Notes: generated from the sequence alone by a model not told the origin. Positions 1 through 8,118 are shown, counted from the first letter of the stretch. The stretch is 40,876 nt of DNA from Candidatus Adlerbacteria bacterium (GCA_903851045.1 CAINNF010000016.1:1-40876); one strand, 5' to 3'. Program-made: numbers and translations.

Positions 1-40
1 CCCGACGCTGGTAGGGCAACAATTTGGTATTCTTGTGCAT

Positions 41-102
41 GACAAAGGCACTGAGCTGTTAATTTGGCGTTGAACAACCAAATGGTAGCCGGTGCCTTTG
101 TC
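41..102. repeat. Long inverted repeat / imperfect hairpin
   Basis: GACAAAGGCAC (41-51) is exactly complementary to GTGCCTTTGTC (92-102); a second nested stem ATTTG..GTTG-AA-CAAC-CAAAT lies inside. Confidence 0.6.
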
Positions 103-249
103 GTTTCAAAGAACTGTCAACAACCCGATTTTAAATTACACGCACTCTTAGAAGGTATTGACGTATTCATATGAACATGTTTTATTTAGTGCAGTCGTTC
201 GGACCTGTCATGCGATAGGCCGTCATAATGTAATTGAAAGGATGACGCC

Positions 250-876
250 ATGCTCACAGCAGCGTATTCCCCCCAACGGCCGCCGCCGTACGAGGTGTTC
301 TTTATCCCCTTGGAGGTGATGCTCGATCCCAAACAGCTTGAGGAGGTTCGGTTCGCCTATCAGGTGTCGAAATACGGGCATGCCTCCCAAGTCCGAGAGG
401 GTGGCGGTCGGTACTTCGACCACCCGAAGTCTGCGGCTTGGATCTATATCGACGAGTTCGGTGGTAGGGACTACCGTATCATCATTGTCCTACTGCTGCA
501 CGACGTTCCTGAGGATTCGCACCTCATGACGCCGTATCGGCTTCAGCTGAACTTCGGGGTGGAGATCGCGCTTGATGTGCTCGCGGTCACCAAACTGCCC
601 GACGGCAAGGAGTCGACCGAGGACTATCTCGCCCGGGTGAAAGTGCGTGGTCCGCGTACGATCTTCGTCAAATTGATCGATCGTCTGCACAACCTGCGCA
701 CGCTTGGTGGTCGGACGAGGGAGAAGCAGCTCGAGCAGATCGTGGAGACGCGCCAGTACCATCTGCGTCTGCTGGTCCCGGCACTGCGCGCGCATGGCGG
801 CTGCTGGGCCGAGTACGCTGATTCGATCGAGGCAAAGATCAATGAAGCGATCCTCAAGCATGAGGTCGCCGACTAG
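250..876 (+). CDS. HD-domain RelA/SpoT-type hydrolase-like protein (small stand-alone)
   Basis: Protein has YFDHPKSAAWIY, LLLHDVPEDS and FVKLIDRLHNLRTL motifs typical of the SpoT/Mesh1 HD domain; AAAGGA upstream of ATG; terminator follows. Confidence 0.75.
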   Translation: MLTAAYSPQRPPPYEVFFIPLEVMLDPKQLEEVRFAYQVSKYGHASQVREGGGRYFDHPKSAAWIYIDEFGGRDYRIIIVLLLHDVPEDSHLMTPYRLQLNFGVEIALDVLAVTKLPDGKESTEDYLARVKVRGPRTIFVKLIDRLHNLRTLGGRTREKQLEQIVETRQYHLRLLVPALRAHGGCWAEYADSIEAKINEAILKHEVAD

Positions 877-887
877 CTCACCCAGGA

Positions 888-919
888 GACCACCGGTAGT
901 CATACCGGTGGTCTTTTAT
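888..919 (+). terminator. Rho-independent terminator
   Basis: GACCACCGGT-agtcat-ACCGGTGGTC perfect 10-bp stem followed by TTTTATT. Confidence 0.85.
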
Positions 920-1096
920 TCGTCTGGGGATAGGTAGTGCAAGAGTATGATTAGTTCCTGCAGTGTCTTTATTTTTTGGTGAGCGGTTTCGATGGATGGG
1001 CGACTTGTTCTTCAGGTTCCTTCGATGTCGACGTTGACGGATATGTATTATAATGCTACTTTATATGTCAGCTGCACTCGGGAAGTGGAGGTGTCA

Positions 1097-1318
1097 ATGG
1101 CTCAGGTATTGCTTGGCAACGTGCGCCGTGGGGCGATCGTTGAGATCGACGGAAAAACGTATCAGGTGACCAATCTTGAAGCGGGTATCGCTCGCACGCA
1201 ACTTTCGCCAGTTATACGGTACGGCTCTCGCTGGTTCGATGCTGAAGCGTTGACGCTGTCCGACCGTACCGACAATGGGATCCGCACCAACGATACGCCG
1301 GTGACCGTCATCGAATAG
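1097..1318 (+). CDS. Small hypothetical protein (~73 aa)
   Basis: ORF from ATG at 1097 (MAQVLLGNVRRGAIVEIDGKTYQV...) preceded by GGAGGTGTCA and followed by a terminator hairpin. Confidence 0.6.
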   Translation: MAQVLLGNVRRGAIVEIDGKTYQVTNLEAGIARTQLSPVIRYGSRWFDAEALTLSDRTDNGIRTNDTPVTVIE

Positions 1319-1325
1319 GCTTACC

Positions 1326-1383
1326 ACCGCCGCTCGTGGGGATGAAGGCACAAGCCTCGTCCTGTCACGAAGCGGCGGTTTTA
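1326..1383 (+). terminator. Rho-independent terminator
   Basis: ACCGCCGCTCGTG ... CACGAAGCGGCGGT stem followed by TTTTAT. Confidence 0.7.
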
Positions 1384-1501
1384 TGTCTGGGCACACGTTC
1401 ACTTGTGTGACGTGAAAAGCAGTGGTACAGTCCTCTCGGACCGCTTGGCTCTAGAGGCCAGGAACAGATTCACTAGCAACAGCAATGGGAGATCCTGTAT
1501 C

Positions 1502-2539
1502 ATGATCACGACCGTACAAGACGTTTTCGGTCAGAGCAATGCCGTCGTTGAACGCATGGACAAAAACTGGCATGGCGAGGGTGACCGCAAAAGCGGTATG
1601 GGCGCGCCCTACGACTGGGTTGGTGTGGAGTGCATCTCGCTCCTTCCTGACGACGTCGCGCTGCGCCTCGTCGAGGCGTTGTACATCAACAACACCCATT
1701 TCGTGCCGGGCCACTTGCCGGGCAACGCGATGGCGATCGGCGACATTGTCGACCATCAACGTGCGGAGTACATGACCGTCAACTTGGGTGTGATGAATTC
1801 CAACGTCACCATGCTCCACGCTGCGCGGGCCTTTGAAGCGCGGTGTATCGAAAAGGCGAATGCTGGTCGCGAGGCTGCCGAGTCCTTCCCAGAACTCGAT
1901 CAAGAGCTGCGTGAGCTGCGCCACAAACACGGCCACAAAGGTCACCCCTACGTCGATAATGGCATCTTCGCACTCAATGCGCCCGCAGCAAGCGGTGGTG
2001 CGAGTTGGCATAGTGTCATCTGTAACGACGATGTGATGACTGCAGTGCCACAGCACTCCACACTGTTCATCGTCGGCGCACAGGCTGGTCGGCTTGGGAT
2101 CCAACATATCGGCGCAGGTCATGTCGTCGGCAAGCACTTCGTGCTCGTGCTGCCGAAGGAGCCGTTGCTCGCAATCCAGGCTCGTATCAATGCCGATCCA
2201 GCGCTGGTCAAGCTGTGGCCGGAGGTGCAGGAGGTCGATGCTAAGCTCAATACTGTGCTGCAGTGGGACGAGGCGACTCGCGCCCACAAGCAGGACGTGG
2301 TGCGTGCGGTCGCTCGGCAGATCATCCGTGAGCGTGCGCTCGGCTTCCATATCGACCTCACCGTCGGTGCTCGCGGGGCTCGGTTGAGCCCAGTCTGTGC
2401 CGAGGCACACTGCGCCGAGCACATGAACGAGCTTGTTGATAAAGACTTTCGGTTCCACGCGTTCGATGACTTCCTTGCGGAGGTCAAGGACGGCTACGGT
2501 AGGATGTCTTCAGTGTTTGACCGATCGGCGGTCGCCTGA
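1502..2539 (+). CDS. Hypothetical protein (~345 aa), no family recognised
   Basis: Long ORF from ATG 1502 (MITTVQDVFGQSNAVVERMDKNWHGEG...), GGAGA upstream, terminator downstream. Confidence 0.7.
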   Translation: MITTVQDVFGQSNAVVERMDKNWHGEGDRKSGMGAPYDWVGVECISLLPDDVALRLVEALYINNTHFVPGHLPGNAMAIGDIVDHQRAEYMTVNLGVMNSNVTMLHAARAFEARCIEKANAGREAAESFPELDQELRELRHKHGHKGHPYVDNGIFALNAPAASGGASWHSVICNDDVMTAVPQHSTLFIVGAQAGRLGIQHIGAGHVVGKHFVLVLPKEPLLAIQARINADPALVKLWPEVQEVDAKLNTVLQWDEATRAHKQDVVRAVARQIIRERALGFHIDLTVGARGARLSPVCAEAHCAEHMNELVDKDFRFHAFDDFLAEVKDGYGRMSSVFDRSAVA

Positions 2540-2559
2540 AGAACGAACCAACCAAAACA

Positions 2560-2597
2560 AACCCGCTGCGGGTCAAACTGCGGCGGGTTCTTTTTAT
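2560..2597 (+). terminator. Rho-independent terminator
   Basis: AACCCGC ... GCGGGTT followed by CTTTTT. Confidence 0.75.
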
Positions 2598-2623
2598 ACG
2601 ACCCGTTTTTCTTTATCGAGAGT

Positions 2624-2675
2624 CTATTTTGTTATTTTGCAAAAAACTAGAATAAACCACCGTCTGTATTCGCAA
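2624..2675 (+). repeat. Dispersed AT-rich repeat, copy A
   Basis: ctattttgttatt..caaaaaactagaataaaccacc..gtattc shared with 4232-4296. Confidence 0.6.
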
Positions 2676-2753
2676 GATTGGCCACTATACAAGAAGTGCA
2701 AAATTGGTAGTATGGTTTCGGAACTGAACACGTACAGAAGGAATACGTCCAAC

Positions 2754-3437
2754 ATGTCTAAAAATCTGACTCCCGCGATGGAGAGCCTGAGGGCGATGTT
2801 CGTAGCAAAGACTGCTGCAGATAGAGAGATGGAATACGCTCGGAGACATGCTGCAGAGGTTTCTAGGCTGTTGAAGGAGGGGGGAACAACGGGAAGCCCG
2901 GTCGATGACTTAGCGTTTCGCTTACACGAGATGGATTTCCTGCCATTCTCGATACTGTACAGCCGCATCAATGAGACGCTTATGGCACATATCGGGCAAC
3001 CGGTGATGGTGGTCTCGACCATCGAGGTTCGAACACGTTTTGGGGGTCCAGGAACTGACTGCGGCTACCAACACTTCGAAGTGTATGCGTTGGGCATCAT
3101 CAGCGGCGAACTTGTCCTTCGAGACGTTAGTGGGCAGGAAAAGCTCTGCATCAACACAGGCGGCTACTGCTTGGTTGAAGATGTCACTAGTCGGAGACGC
3201 ATACCAGCAGTGGAACAAACCGACCTTCCAACAAGACCAGATGACTACGAAGGTCACCGTGTCCCCTTGCTGGAGGGGATGGAACTTCCCCGTGAGCACA
3301 GGGGAAAGACGTCGACCATACTTATCGGCGAAGCGTCAATCACCGAATGGCTAACCACGCACCGGTTCGATAGACAACAACCCACCTTGCCAGAGCTGCT
3401 TGCACCACTACAATCTGCAGCCGCCCCACGCGAATAA
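2754..3437 (+). CDS. Hypothetical protein (~227 aa)
   Basis: ORF from ATG 2754 (MSKNLTPAMESLRAMFVAK...), followed by a hairpin. Confidence 0.6.
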   Translation: MSKNLTPAMESLRAMFVAKTAADREMEYARRHAAEVSRLLKEGGTTGSPVDDLAFRLHEMDFLPFSILYSRINETLMAHIGQPVMVVSTIEVRTRFGGPGTDCGYQHFEVYALGIISGELVLRDVSGQEKLCINTGGYCLVEDVTSRRRIPAVEQTDLPTRPDDYEGHRVPLLEGMELPREHRGKTSTILIGEASITEWLTTHRFDRQQPTLPELLAPLQSAAAPRE

Positions 3438-3467
3438 CCAGGCGTATGGTAGCAGTACACAAGACAC

Positions 3468-3503
3468 ACCCTCGACCTGCGCACCGCGGGTCGAGGGTGA
3501 TTT
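3468..3503 (+). terminator. Rho-independent terminator
   Basis: ACCCTCGACC-tgcgcaccgcg-GGTCGAGGGT stem followed by GATTTC (weak U tract). Confidence 0.55.
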
Positions 3504-3560
3504 CATAGGATAGATGAACAGAGTAGACTGGGTCAGTCCCCATAACTCGAACTCTCCAAA

Positions 3561-3656
3561 CTATTTTGTTGTTTCCTGCTCGCCAGCAGTAAGGTGCAGA
3601 ATATTAGAAAAAAGAGGAAGGATGCTGCTGAGGAAAAGTTTCTGACACCTATTTCA
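3561..3656 (+). repeat. Dispersed AT-rich repeat, copy B
   Basis: ctattttgttgtttcctg...aggtgcagaatattag...gaggaaaagtttctgacacctatt matches both ends of copy C (4232-4388). Confidence 0.65.
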
Positions 3657-3831
3657 CTACCTGGATGCATGGTGGCAGTTCATGTAGGGACTCGTTTCGT
3701 CACCCACTCGATCCTCCTCGAATGGGTTTTTAATGTTGTTACCGTCGGTACCTCTTTTGAAACCACCAATCCCTTGATTGACGAACTCAAGTAGGGGGAG
3801 CGTGACGTGCTCCCATCCGGAGGCTCAAGCC

Positions 3832-4062
3832 TCAATGTTCCGCATCTTCGGCGTCCCAAGCTGCCGCGATGCGCTGGCCGAGTTCGCCGTGAGGCAAACT
3901 CATTCCCTGGACTCGTGTCAACCCGATGACCTCCCACACCACAAGCCACGTGGTATGGAATTGGGCCGCGAGCCGCACGCAGTGCTCGTATTTACCCGCG
4001 CGACGCGCTAGAATTTCAGACCCCTGAGCGTACCCCTCTGCTTGATTGAGACAAACGGTCAT
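3832..4062 (-). CDS. Small hypothetical protein (76 aa)
   Basis: Minus-strand ORF with GGAGAG before ATG; consensus promoter upstream (TTGACA 4118-4123, 17 bp, TAAAAT); hairpin GGGAGC..GCTCCC at 3796-3814 downstream. Confidence 0.6.
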   Translation of the reverse strand: MTVCLNQAEGYAQGSEILARRAGKYEHCVRLAAQFHTTWLVVWEVIGLTRVQGMSLPHGELGQRIAAAWDAEDAEH

Positions 4063-4094
4063 TTGTACTCTCCAAATGCTTTTTACACAAGTAT

Positions 4095-4123
4095 ATTTTA
4101 TAGTATATTAAAATACTTGTCAA
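4095..4123 (-). promoter_or_regulatory. Sigma70-type promoter
   Basis: On the minus strand: TTGACA-17 bp-TAAAAT upstream of the 3832-4062 ORF. Confidence 0.65.
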
Positions 4124-4231
4124 GTACTATACTGTTTTGGCAAGAGGGTCATGCTCAGCACCCCCTTAAGGGTTGATTGACGTCGCTGTGTACATGGTGC
4201 CTACCCTCATCTCTATCATATACCTATCTTC

Positions 4232-4392
4232 ATATTTTGTTATTTCCTGCCGGCAGGCGGGTGTAAAAAACTAGAATAAACCACCACCGGTATTCTGGTA
4301 TTCCCCGCTAGCCAGTTGGGCAGGTGCAGAATATTGGAATAAGGAGAGAAAGAAGGCTACTACCGAGAAAAGGTTCCTGACACCTATTCCTA
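4232..4392 (+). repeat. Dispersed AT-rich repeat, copy C (longest) with internal CCTGCCGGCAGG palindrome
   Basis: Contains the A-type segment (aaaaaactagaataaaccacc) and the B-type ends (tattttgttatttcctg; caggtgcagaatattgg...cctgacacctatt). Confidence 0.65.
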
Positions 4393-4405
4393 TCCTCAAG
4401 ACTCA

Positions 4406-4433
4406 TTGACAACACATGCTAAGCGGGTATCCT
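4406..4433 (+). promoter_or_regulatory. Sigma70-type promoter for candidate ncRNA
   Basis: TTGACA (4406-4411), 16 bp, TATCCT (4428-4433); predicted start ~4440 at the base of the P1 helix. Confidence 0.55.
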
Positions 4434-4439
4434 TTTATA

Positions 4440-4531
4440 TAGGCACTTGTGAGGACTTAGTCCTCCCACGGTTACTACATAAACCGTAGCCAAGTGCCAA
4501 CGAAAGACCGCCACCATAGTGTGGCGGTTTA
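4440..4531 (+). ncRNA. Candidate free-standing structured small RNA (three-way junction plus terminator)
   Basis: P1 GGCACTTG/CAAGTGCC (4442-4449/4491-4498) encloses P2 GAGGAC-tta-GTCCTC and P3 ACGGTT-N8-AACCGT; then ACCGCCAC-catagt-GTGGCGGT-TTT terminator. Confidence 0.5.
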
Positions 4532-4542
4532 TCGTTATCCAG

Positions 4543-4761
4543 TTACAAAACCTCCAAAAGTTTCGATGGGCTATGATGCCCATTGATGATTTTTACTTTT
4601 TTGATGGGGACTTTGAGGTGGTCGGCTACAAGCTGGAGGACTCTTTTGTTGGCTTGGTTTTCTTTGGCTTTTTCTTTGACCGAGATTATCAACTTATCTG
4701 CGGACTCGACTTTGACTGTCTCTTTTTTGGCTCCGGCGGTGACTCTTACTTTTATGTACAT
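4543..4761 (-). CDS. DUF167 / YggU family protein
   Basis: MYIKVRVTAGAKKETVKVESADKLIISVKEKAKENQANKRVLQLVADHLKVPIKKVKIINGHHSPSKLLEV matches the DUF167 pattern. Confidence 0.8.
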   Translation of the reverse strand: MYIKVRVTAGAKKETVKVESADKLIISVKEKAKENQANKRVLQLVADHLKVPIKKVKIINGHHSPSKLLEVL

Positions 4762-4788
4762 ATTTAAAGCGGAGATCAAATATGAGGG

Positions 4789-5700
4789 CTACTGTTGGCC
4801 GCGGAGGAAGTCTTGGTAGTCCATCTCTTTTTTGCCTTCGGGGGTGACGCGGGTGATGATGAGTTTTCCATCTTCCCATTTCGCGTCTTTTACCAAGACG
4901 CGTTTGCCGATTTTGGAAATGAAATAGGGCTTCGGACTAGCATCGAAGGCGCGAATTTTTAGAAAATTTTTTCGGCCGATTTCACCGGTAGTTGCCACGG
5001 GGGAAGCTTGCCCGCCTGTAGCCTCCTGGCGGAGGAGGGCGTCGGTGTCATCAAATTTTTTCGTGTACGTCGCGTACGTGTGATCCTGCTCCTCGGCGGG
5101 GATCTCGCCTTTGATCCACTGGGGGAGGACTTCGGCAAGGAGAGAGCCGCCTTCTTGGGCGAGCATTTTTTCGAATTCGCTGCCTTTGGGAGGCCAGCCG
5201 GACTCATGTGCCGTTTCTTCTTCGAGTTCGATGCTGGCTTGGGCGATGATAGGGCCTTCGTCCATCTTTTCGCTCAACTTCATGATGGTGACACCGGTCG
5301 CGCGCTCGTCGGCGAGGATGGCGGAGAGGACAGGGGAGGGGCCGCGGAACTTTGGTAGGAGCGATGGATGCACATTGAGGCAGCCGTGTTTCGGCATCTC
5401 CAGCACCGACCGGGGGATGATCTTGGCGTACATGGCGACGACGAACACGTCCCAGTCCGAATTGCCGAGTTCTGCAAGGAAGGTGGGGTCGCTCAGCTTT
5501 TCGGGTGTCGCGACGTCGATACCGCGCTCGAGTGCCCACTGTTTGACGGGTGATGGGGTGAGCGTGAGGCCGCGCCCGACCGGGCGGTCGGGTGCGGTCA
5601 CGATGAGCGCGGGTACCATGCCGCGTGCCTCGAGTTGGTCGAGCACGAGTGTGGCTATGTAGGGGGTACCGAAGAATGCGAACAGGGGTTTGTATGCCAT
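4789..5700 (-). CDS. fmt: Methionyl-tRNA formyltransferase
   Basis: FFGTPYIATLVLDQL, VTAPDRPVGRGLTLTPSPVK, LNVHPSLLPKFRGPSPVLSAI, GVTIMKL motifs; adjacent to def. Confidence 0.92.
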   Translation of the reverse strand: MAYKPLFAFFGTPYIATLVLDQLEARGMVPALIVTAPDRPVGRGLTLTPSPVKQWALERGIDVATPEKLSDPTFLAELGNSDWDVFVVAMYAKIIPRSVLEMPKHGCLNVHPSLLPKFRGPSPVLSAILADERATGVTIMKLSEKMDEGPIIAQASIELEEETAHESGWPPKGSEFEKMLAQEGGSLLAEVLPQWIKGEIPAEEQDHTYATYTKKFDDTDALLRQEATGGQASPVATTGEIGRKNFLKIRAFDASPKPYFISKIGKRVLVKDAKWEDGKLIITRVTPEGKKEMDYQDFLRGQQ

Positions 5701-5705
5701 ATGAG

Positions 5706-6296
5706 TTATGTGGTCGCGCCTGTCTTTGGGGTCTCGGTTGGTTGTGGCTTCTTGACCTCGTCGCGCAGCCGCTCCGCTTTGTCTATGTAGAGCGTCCCGT
5801 CGAGGTGGTCGCACTCATGCTGGAAGATATGTGCCATGAGTCCCGACGCGTGGTAGGTGAACGATTTCCCGTCGATGTCTTGGGCGCGCACCGTCGCTTT
5901 TTCGTGACGGATGACGGTGCCGTACTTGCCGCGTACCGACAGGCAGCCTTCGGACATCTCCTTCTTCTTTCGCGAGAGCCGGATGATCTCTGGGTTGATG
6001 AAGACGAGGTCCGCGGGTCGCGGGCGATGTTCCTGCGCCTCCTTCTCCTTTTCTTCCTCGGCGTCCTTGTCCGTACTGTCTTCGAGTACGCGACCTGCGA
6101 CGACGAACAGGCGCAGTGACTCGCCGACCTGTGGGGCGGCCAGCGCCACACCGAACTCCTCCTTGGCGAGGACGCGGCTCATGTGGGTGATAAGTTTTCG
6201 TAATGCGGGTGAACCGAAGTCCTTTTTGGGTACTGGTGTAGCGGTCTTTCGTAGTACGGGTGCTTCCGCCTGCACGATCGGGTCTTTGGATGCCAT
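5706..6296 (-). CDS. def: Peptide deformylase
   Basis: GVALAAPQVG, EGCLSVRG, HIFQHECDHLDGTLYIDK motifs; contains an acidic insert EDSTDKDAEEEKEKEAQEHRPRP. Confidence 0.92.
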   Translation of the reverse strand: MASKDPIVQAEAPVLRKTATPVPKKDFGSPALRKLITHMSRVLAKEEFGVALAAPQVGESLRLFVVAGRVLEDSTDKDAEEEKEKEAQEHRPRPADLVFINPEIIRLSRKKKEMSEGCLSVRGKYGTVIRHEKATVRAQDIDGKSFTYHASGLMAHIFQHECDHLDGTLYIDKAERLRDEVKKPQPTETPKTGATT

Positions 6297-6362
6297 ATGA
6301 AGCGCATTATGACATTTTTTACAGAAAAGAAAAGCCTTTTTGAATCTGGTAGAATAGTGGAC

Positions 6363-6743
6363 ATGAAGCACATCGGCCAACACATGAGCAGTCTGCCGAC
6401 GAAGAAGGACCGTGCAACCGAACGGGGCGAACTCTTGTTGTACTTCATGCAGAAGCTCAACATGCCGCGCGGGCGTGACGGGATGCCACCCTTGACCATC
6501 GGGCGTATGGCGAAGACGCTTGAAGGGATCCCGACGCTCGACCTGTATTTTCTCAAGAGTATCTGCGATGATGCACAGCGGCGGGGCGACATCGACTCGT
6601 TCTCCAAGAAGTTCTGGTGGGAGATCAATCCGAAGAACCATACCGAAGAGGCGATCAAGAAGCGAAAGGACGAAGCGGCGAAAGGGGGAGGATACAAAAA
6701 ATTTACTCAAAAGAAAAAGACAGACGACTATTATGACGCGTGA
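6363..6743 (+). CDS. Small hypothetical protein (~126 aa)
   Basis: ORF MKHIGQHMSSLPTKKDRATERGELLLYFMQKLN...; divergent from def, overlaps murA start by a few nt. Confidence 0.65.
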   Translation: MKHIGQHMSSLPTKKDRATERGELLLYFMQKLNMPRGRDGMPPLTIGRMAKTLEGIPTLDLYFLKSICDDAQRRGDIDSFSKKFWWEINPKNHTEEAIKKRKDEAAKGGGYKKFTQKKKTDDYYDA

Positions 6744-8085
6744 AAAATTCGTGGTCGAAGGGCTGGGGGGCGCCAAGACGCTTCGTGGTGCGGTTGCCGT
6801 GCGCGGTGCGAAGAACGCAGCACTCAAATGTCTGGCCGCGAGCGTGTTGTTCGAAGATACGTTGGTGTGTACGAACGTGCCCGACATCGAGGATGTGCGA
6901 CGCATGGGCGAGTTGCTCCAAGTCGCGGGCGCTGAGGTCACGACAAAGGACGGTGTTGTTCGTGTGAGTCCTCCCGACTTCGCTCAAGCTACGTCGGGCA
7001 AGCCCAACTCTGCTGAGGCTACGTCGGGCAAGCCCTCAGCATGGAACACCTCGCTTGATCAGACTATTGCCAAGCGGATGCGCGCGTCGATCGTTATGAC
7101 CGGCCCGATGCTTGCGCGTATGGGCGAGGTGTCCTTCCCATACCCCGGTGGTTGCGTGCTTGGCGAGCGGCCGATCGACCTCTTTCTTGCGGGGTTCACC
7201 GCGCTTGGCGCAAAGATCGTCGAAGCAGATGACTTCTTTACGGTCCGTGCGCCGCAGGGGCTGCGTGGTGCGCACATCTTCCTTCCAATAGTATCGGTCG
7301 GCGCGACCGAGACGCTCATGTTCGCGGCGGCGCTCGCGCACGGCGAGACGATCCTCGAAAACGTCGCCATGGAGCCCGAGATCGTTGCCGAGGCAGAACT
7401 CCTCAATGCGTGTGGCGCACATATCGAGGGTGCAGGAAGTCCGACACTGCGCATCACTGGCACGGGCGGTGTACCGCTGAAGGCAAACGGCGCAGTATTC
7501 TCGATCATTCCCGACCGGCTTGAGGCGGGGAGCTTCCTTATTCTCGCGGCGCTCGCGGCCGAGGATGTGACCGTGACGAAGTGCGAGCCGAAACATCTCC
7601 AGGCGGTGACCTCGTCGCTTGCACGAGCGGGAGTGTCGCTGGAGATCGGTACCGACACTATCCGCGTGCGCGCGAGCGAGAAGCCCTACCAGAGCGTGTC
7701 GGTGCGCACCCACGAATACCCCGGCTTCCCGACCGACCTGCAGGCGCCGATGGCGGTGTTCCTCTCGCAGTGCGAAGGCGACGCGACCATCCTCGAGACG
7801 ATCTACGATGGCCGCTTTCGCTATGCTGAAGACCTGCGCCGGATGGATGCGGACATGACGGTCATGAACCCGCACCAAGTGCTTATCCGCGGCCCCCGAA
7901 AGCTGGAGCGAGCGAATCTCGAAAGCCCCGACATCCGCGCTGGCCTCGCGTACCTCATAGCCGCGATAATCGCCGAAGGCACGTCAAGTGTCGACAACGC
8001 CTACCTGATTGACCGTGGCTACGAACACATAGAAGACCGGCTCTCCAGCCTCGGGCTGCACATCAAACGCGAGAGTTCCAACTAG
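6733..8085 (+). CDS. murA: UDP-N-acetylglucosamine 1-carboxyvinyltransferase
   Basis: VRGAKNAALKCLAASVL, PGGCVLGERPIDLF (catalytic Cys loop), FPTDLQAPMAVFLSQ motifs. Confidence 0.93.
   Translation: MTREKFVVEGLGGAKTLRGAVAVRGAKNAALKCLAASVLFEDTLVCTNVPDIEDVRRMGELLQVAGAEVTTKDGVVRVSPPDFAQATSGKPNSAEATSGKPSAWNTSLDQTIAKRMRASIVMTGPMLARMGEVSFPYPGGCVLGERPIDLFLAGFTALGAKIVEADDFFTVRAPQGLRGAHIFLPIVSVGATETLMFAAALAHGETILENVAMEPEIVAEAELLNACGAHIEGAGSPTLRITGTGGVPLKANGAVFSIIPDRLEAGSFLILAALAAEDVTVTKCEPKHLQAVTSSLARAGVSLEIGTDTIRVRASEKPYQSVSVRTHEYPGFPTDLQAPMAVFLSQCEGDATILETIYDGRFRYAEDLRRMDADMTVMNPHQVLIRGPRKLERANLESPDIRAGLAYLIAAIIAEGTSSVDNAYLIDRGYEHIEDRLSSLGLHIKRESSN
6973..7040 (+). repeat. In-frame palindromic repeat insertion within murA
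   Basis: gctacgtcgggcaagcc occurs at 6988-7004 and 7018-7034 (30-nt period); stems CCCGAC/GTCGGG and GCTGAGG/CCTCAGC; encodes AQATSGKPNS-AEATSGKPSA. Confidence 0.7.
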
Positions 8086-8118
8086 ATACGGTGAACAGTC
8101 GAATATGAGAAACAAGAA

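Noticed and set aside
1451-2458. 335-aa minus-strand ORF opposite the 1502-2539 gene
   Set aside because: The plus-strand ORF has an SD and terminator in the right orientation; the minus ORF has neither.
3594-3794. 66-aa plus-strand ORF
   Set aside because: Lies within dispersed repeat copy B and a downstream hairpin; no SD; unlikely to be coding.
4440-4531. Structured RNA as a purine or TPP riboswitch
   Set aside because: The three-way junction topology is superficially similar, but conserved core nucleotides were not found and no co-oriented downstream gene exists.
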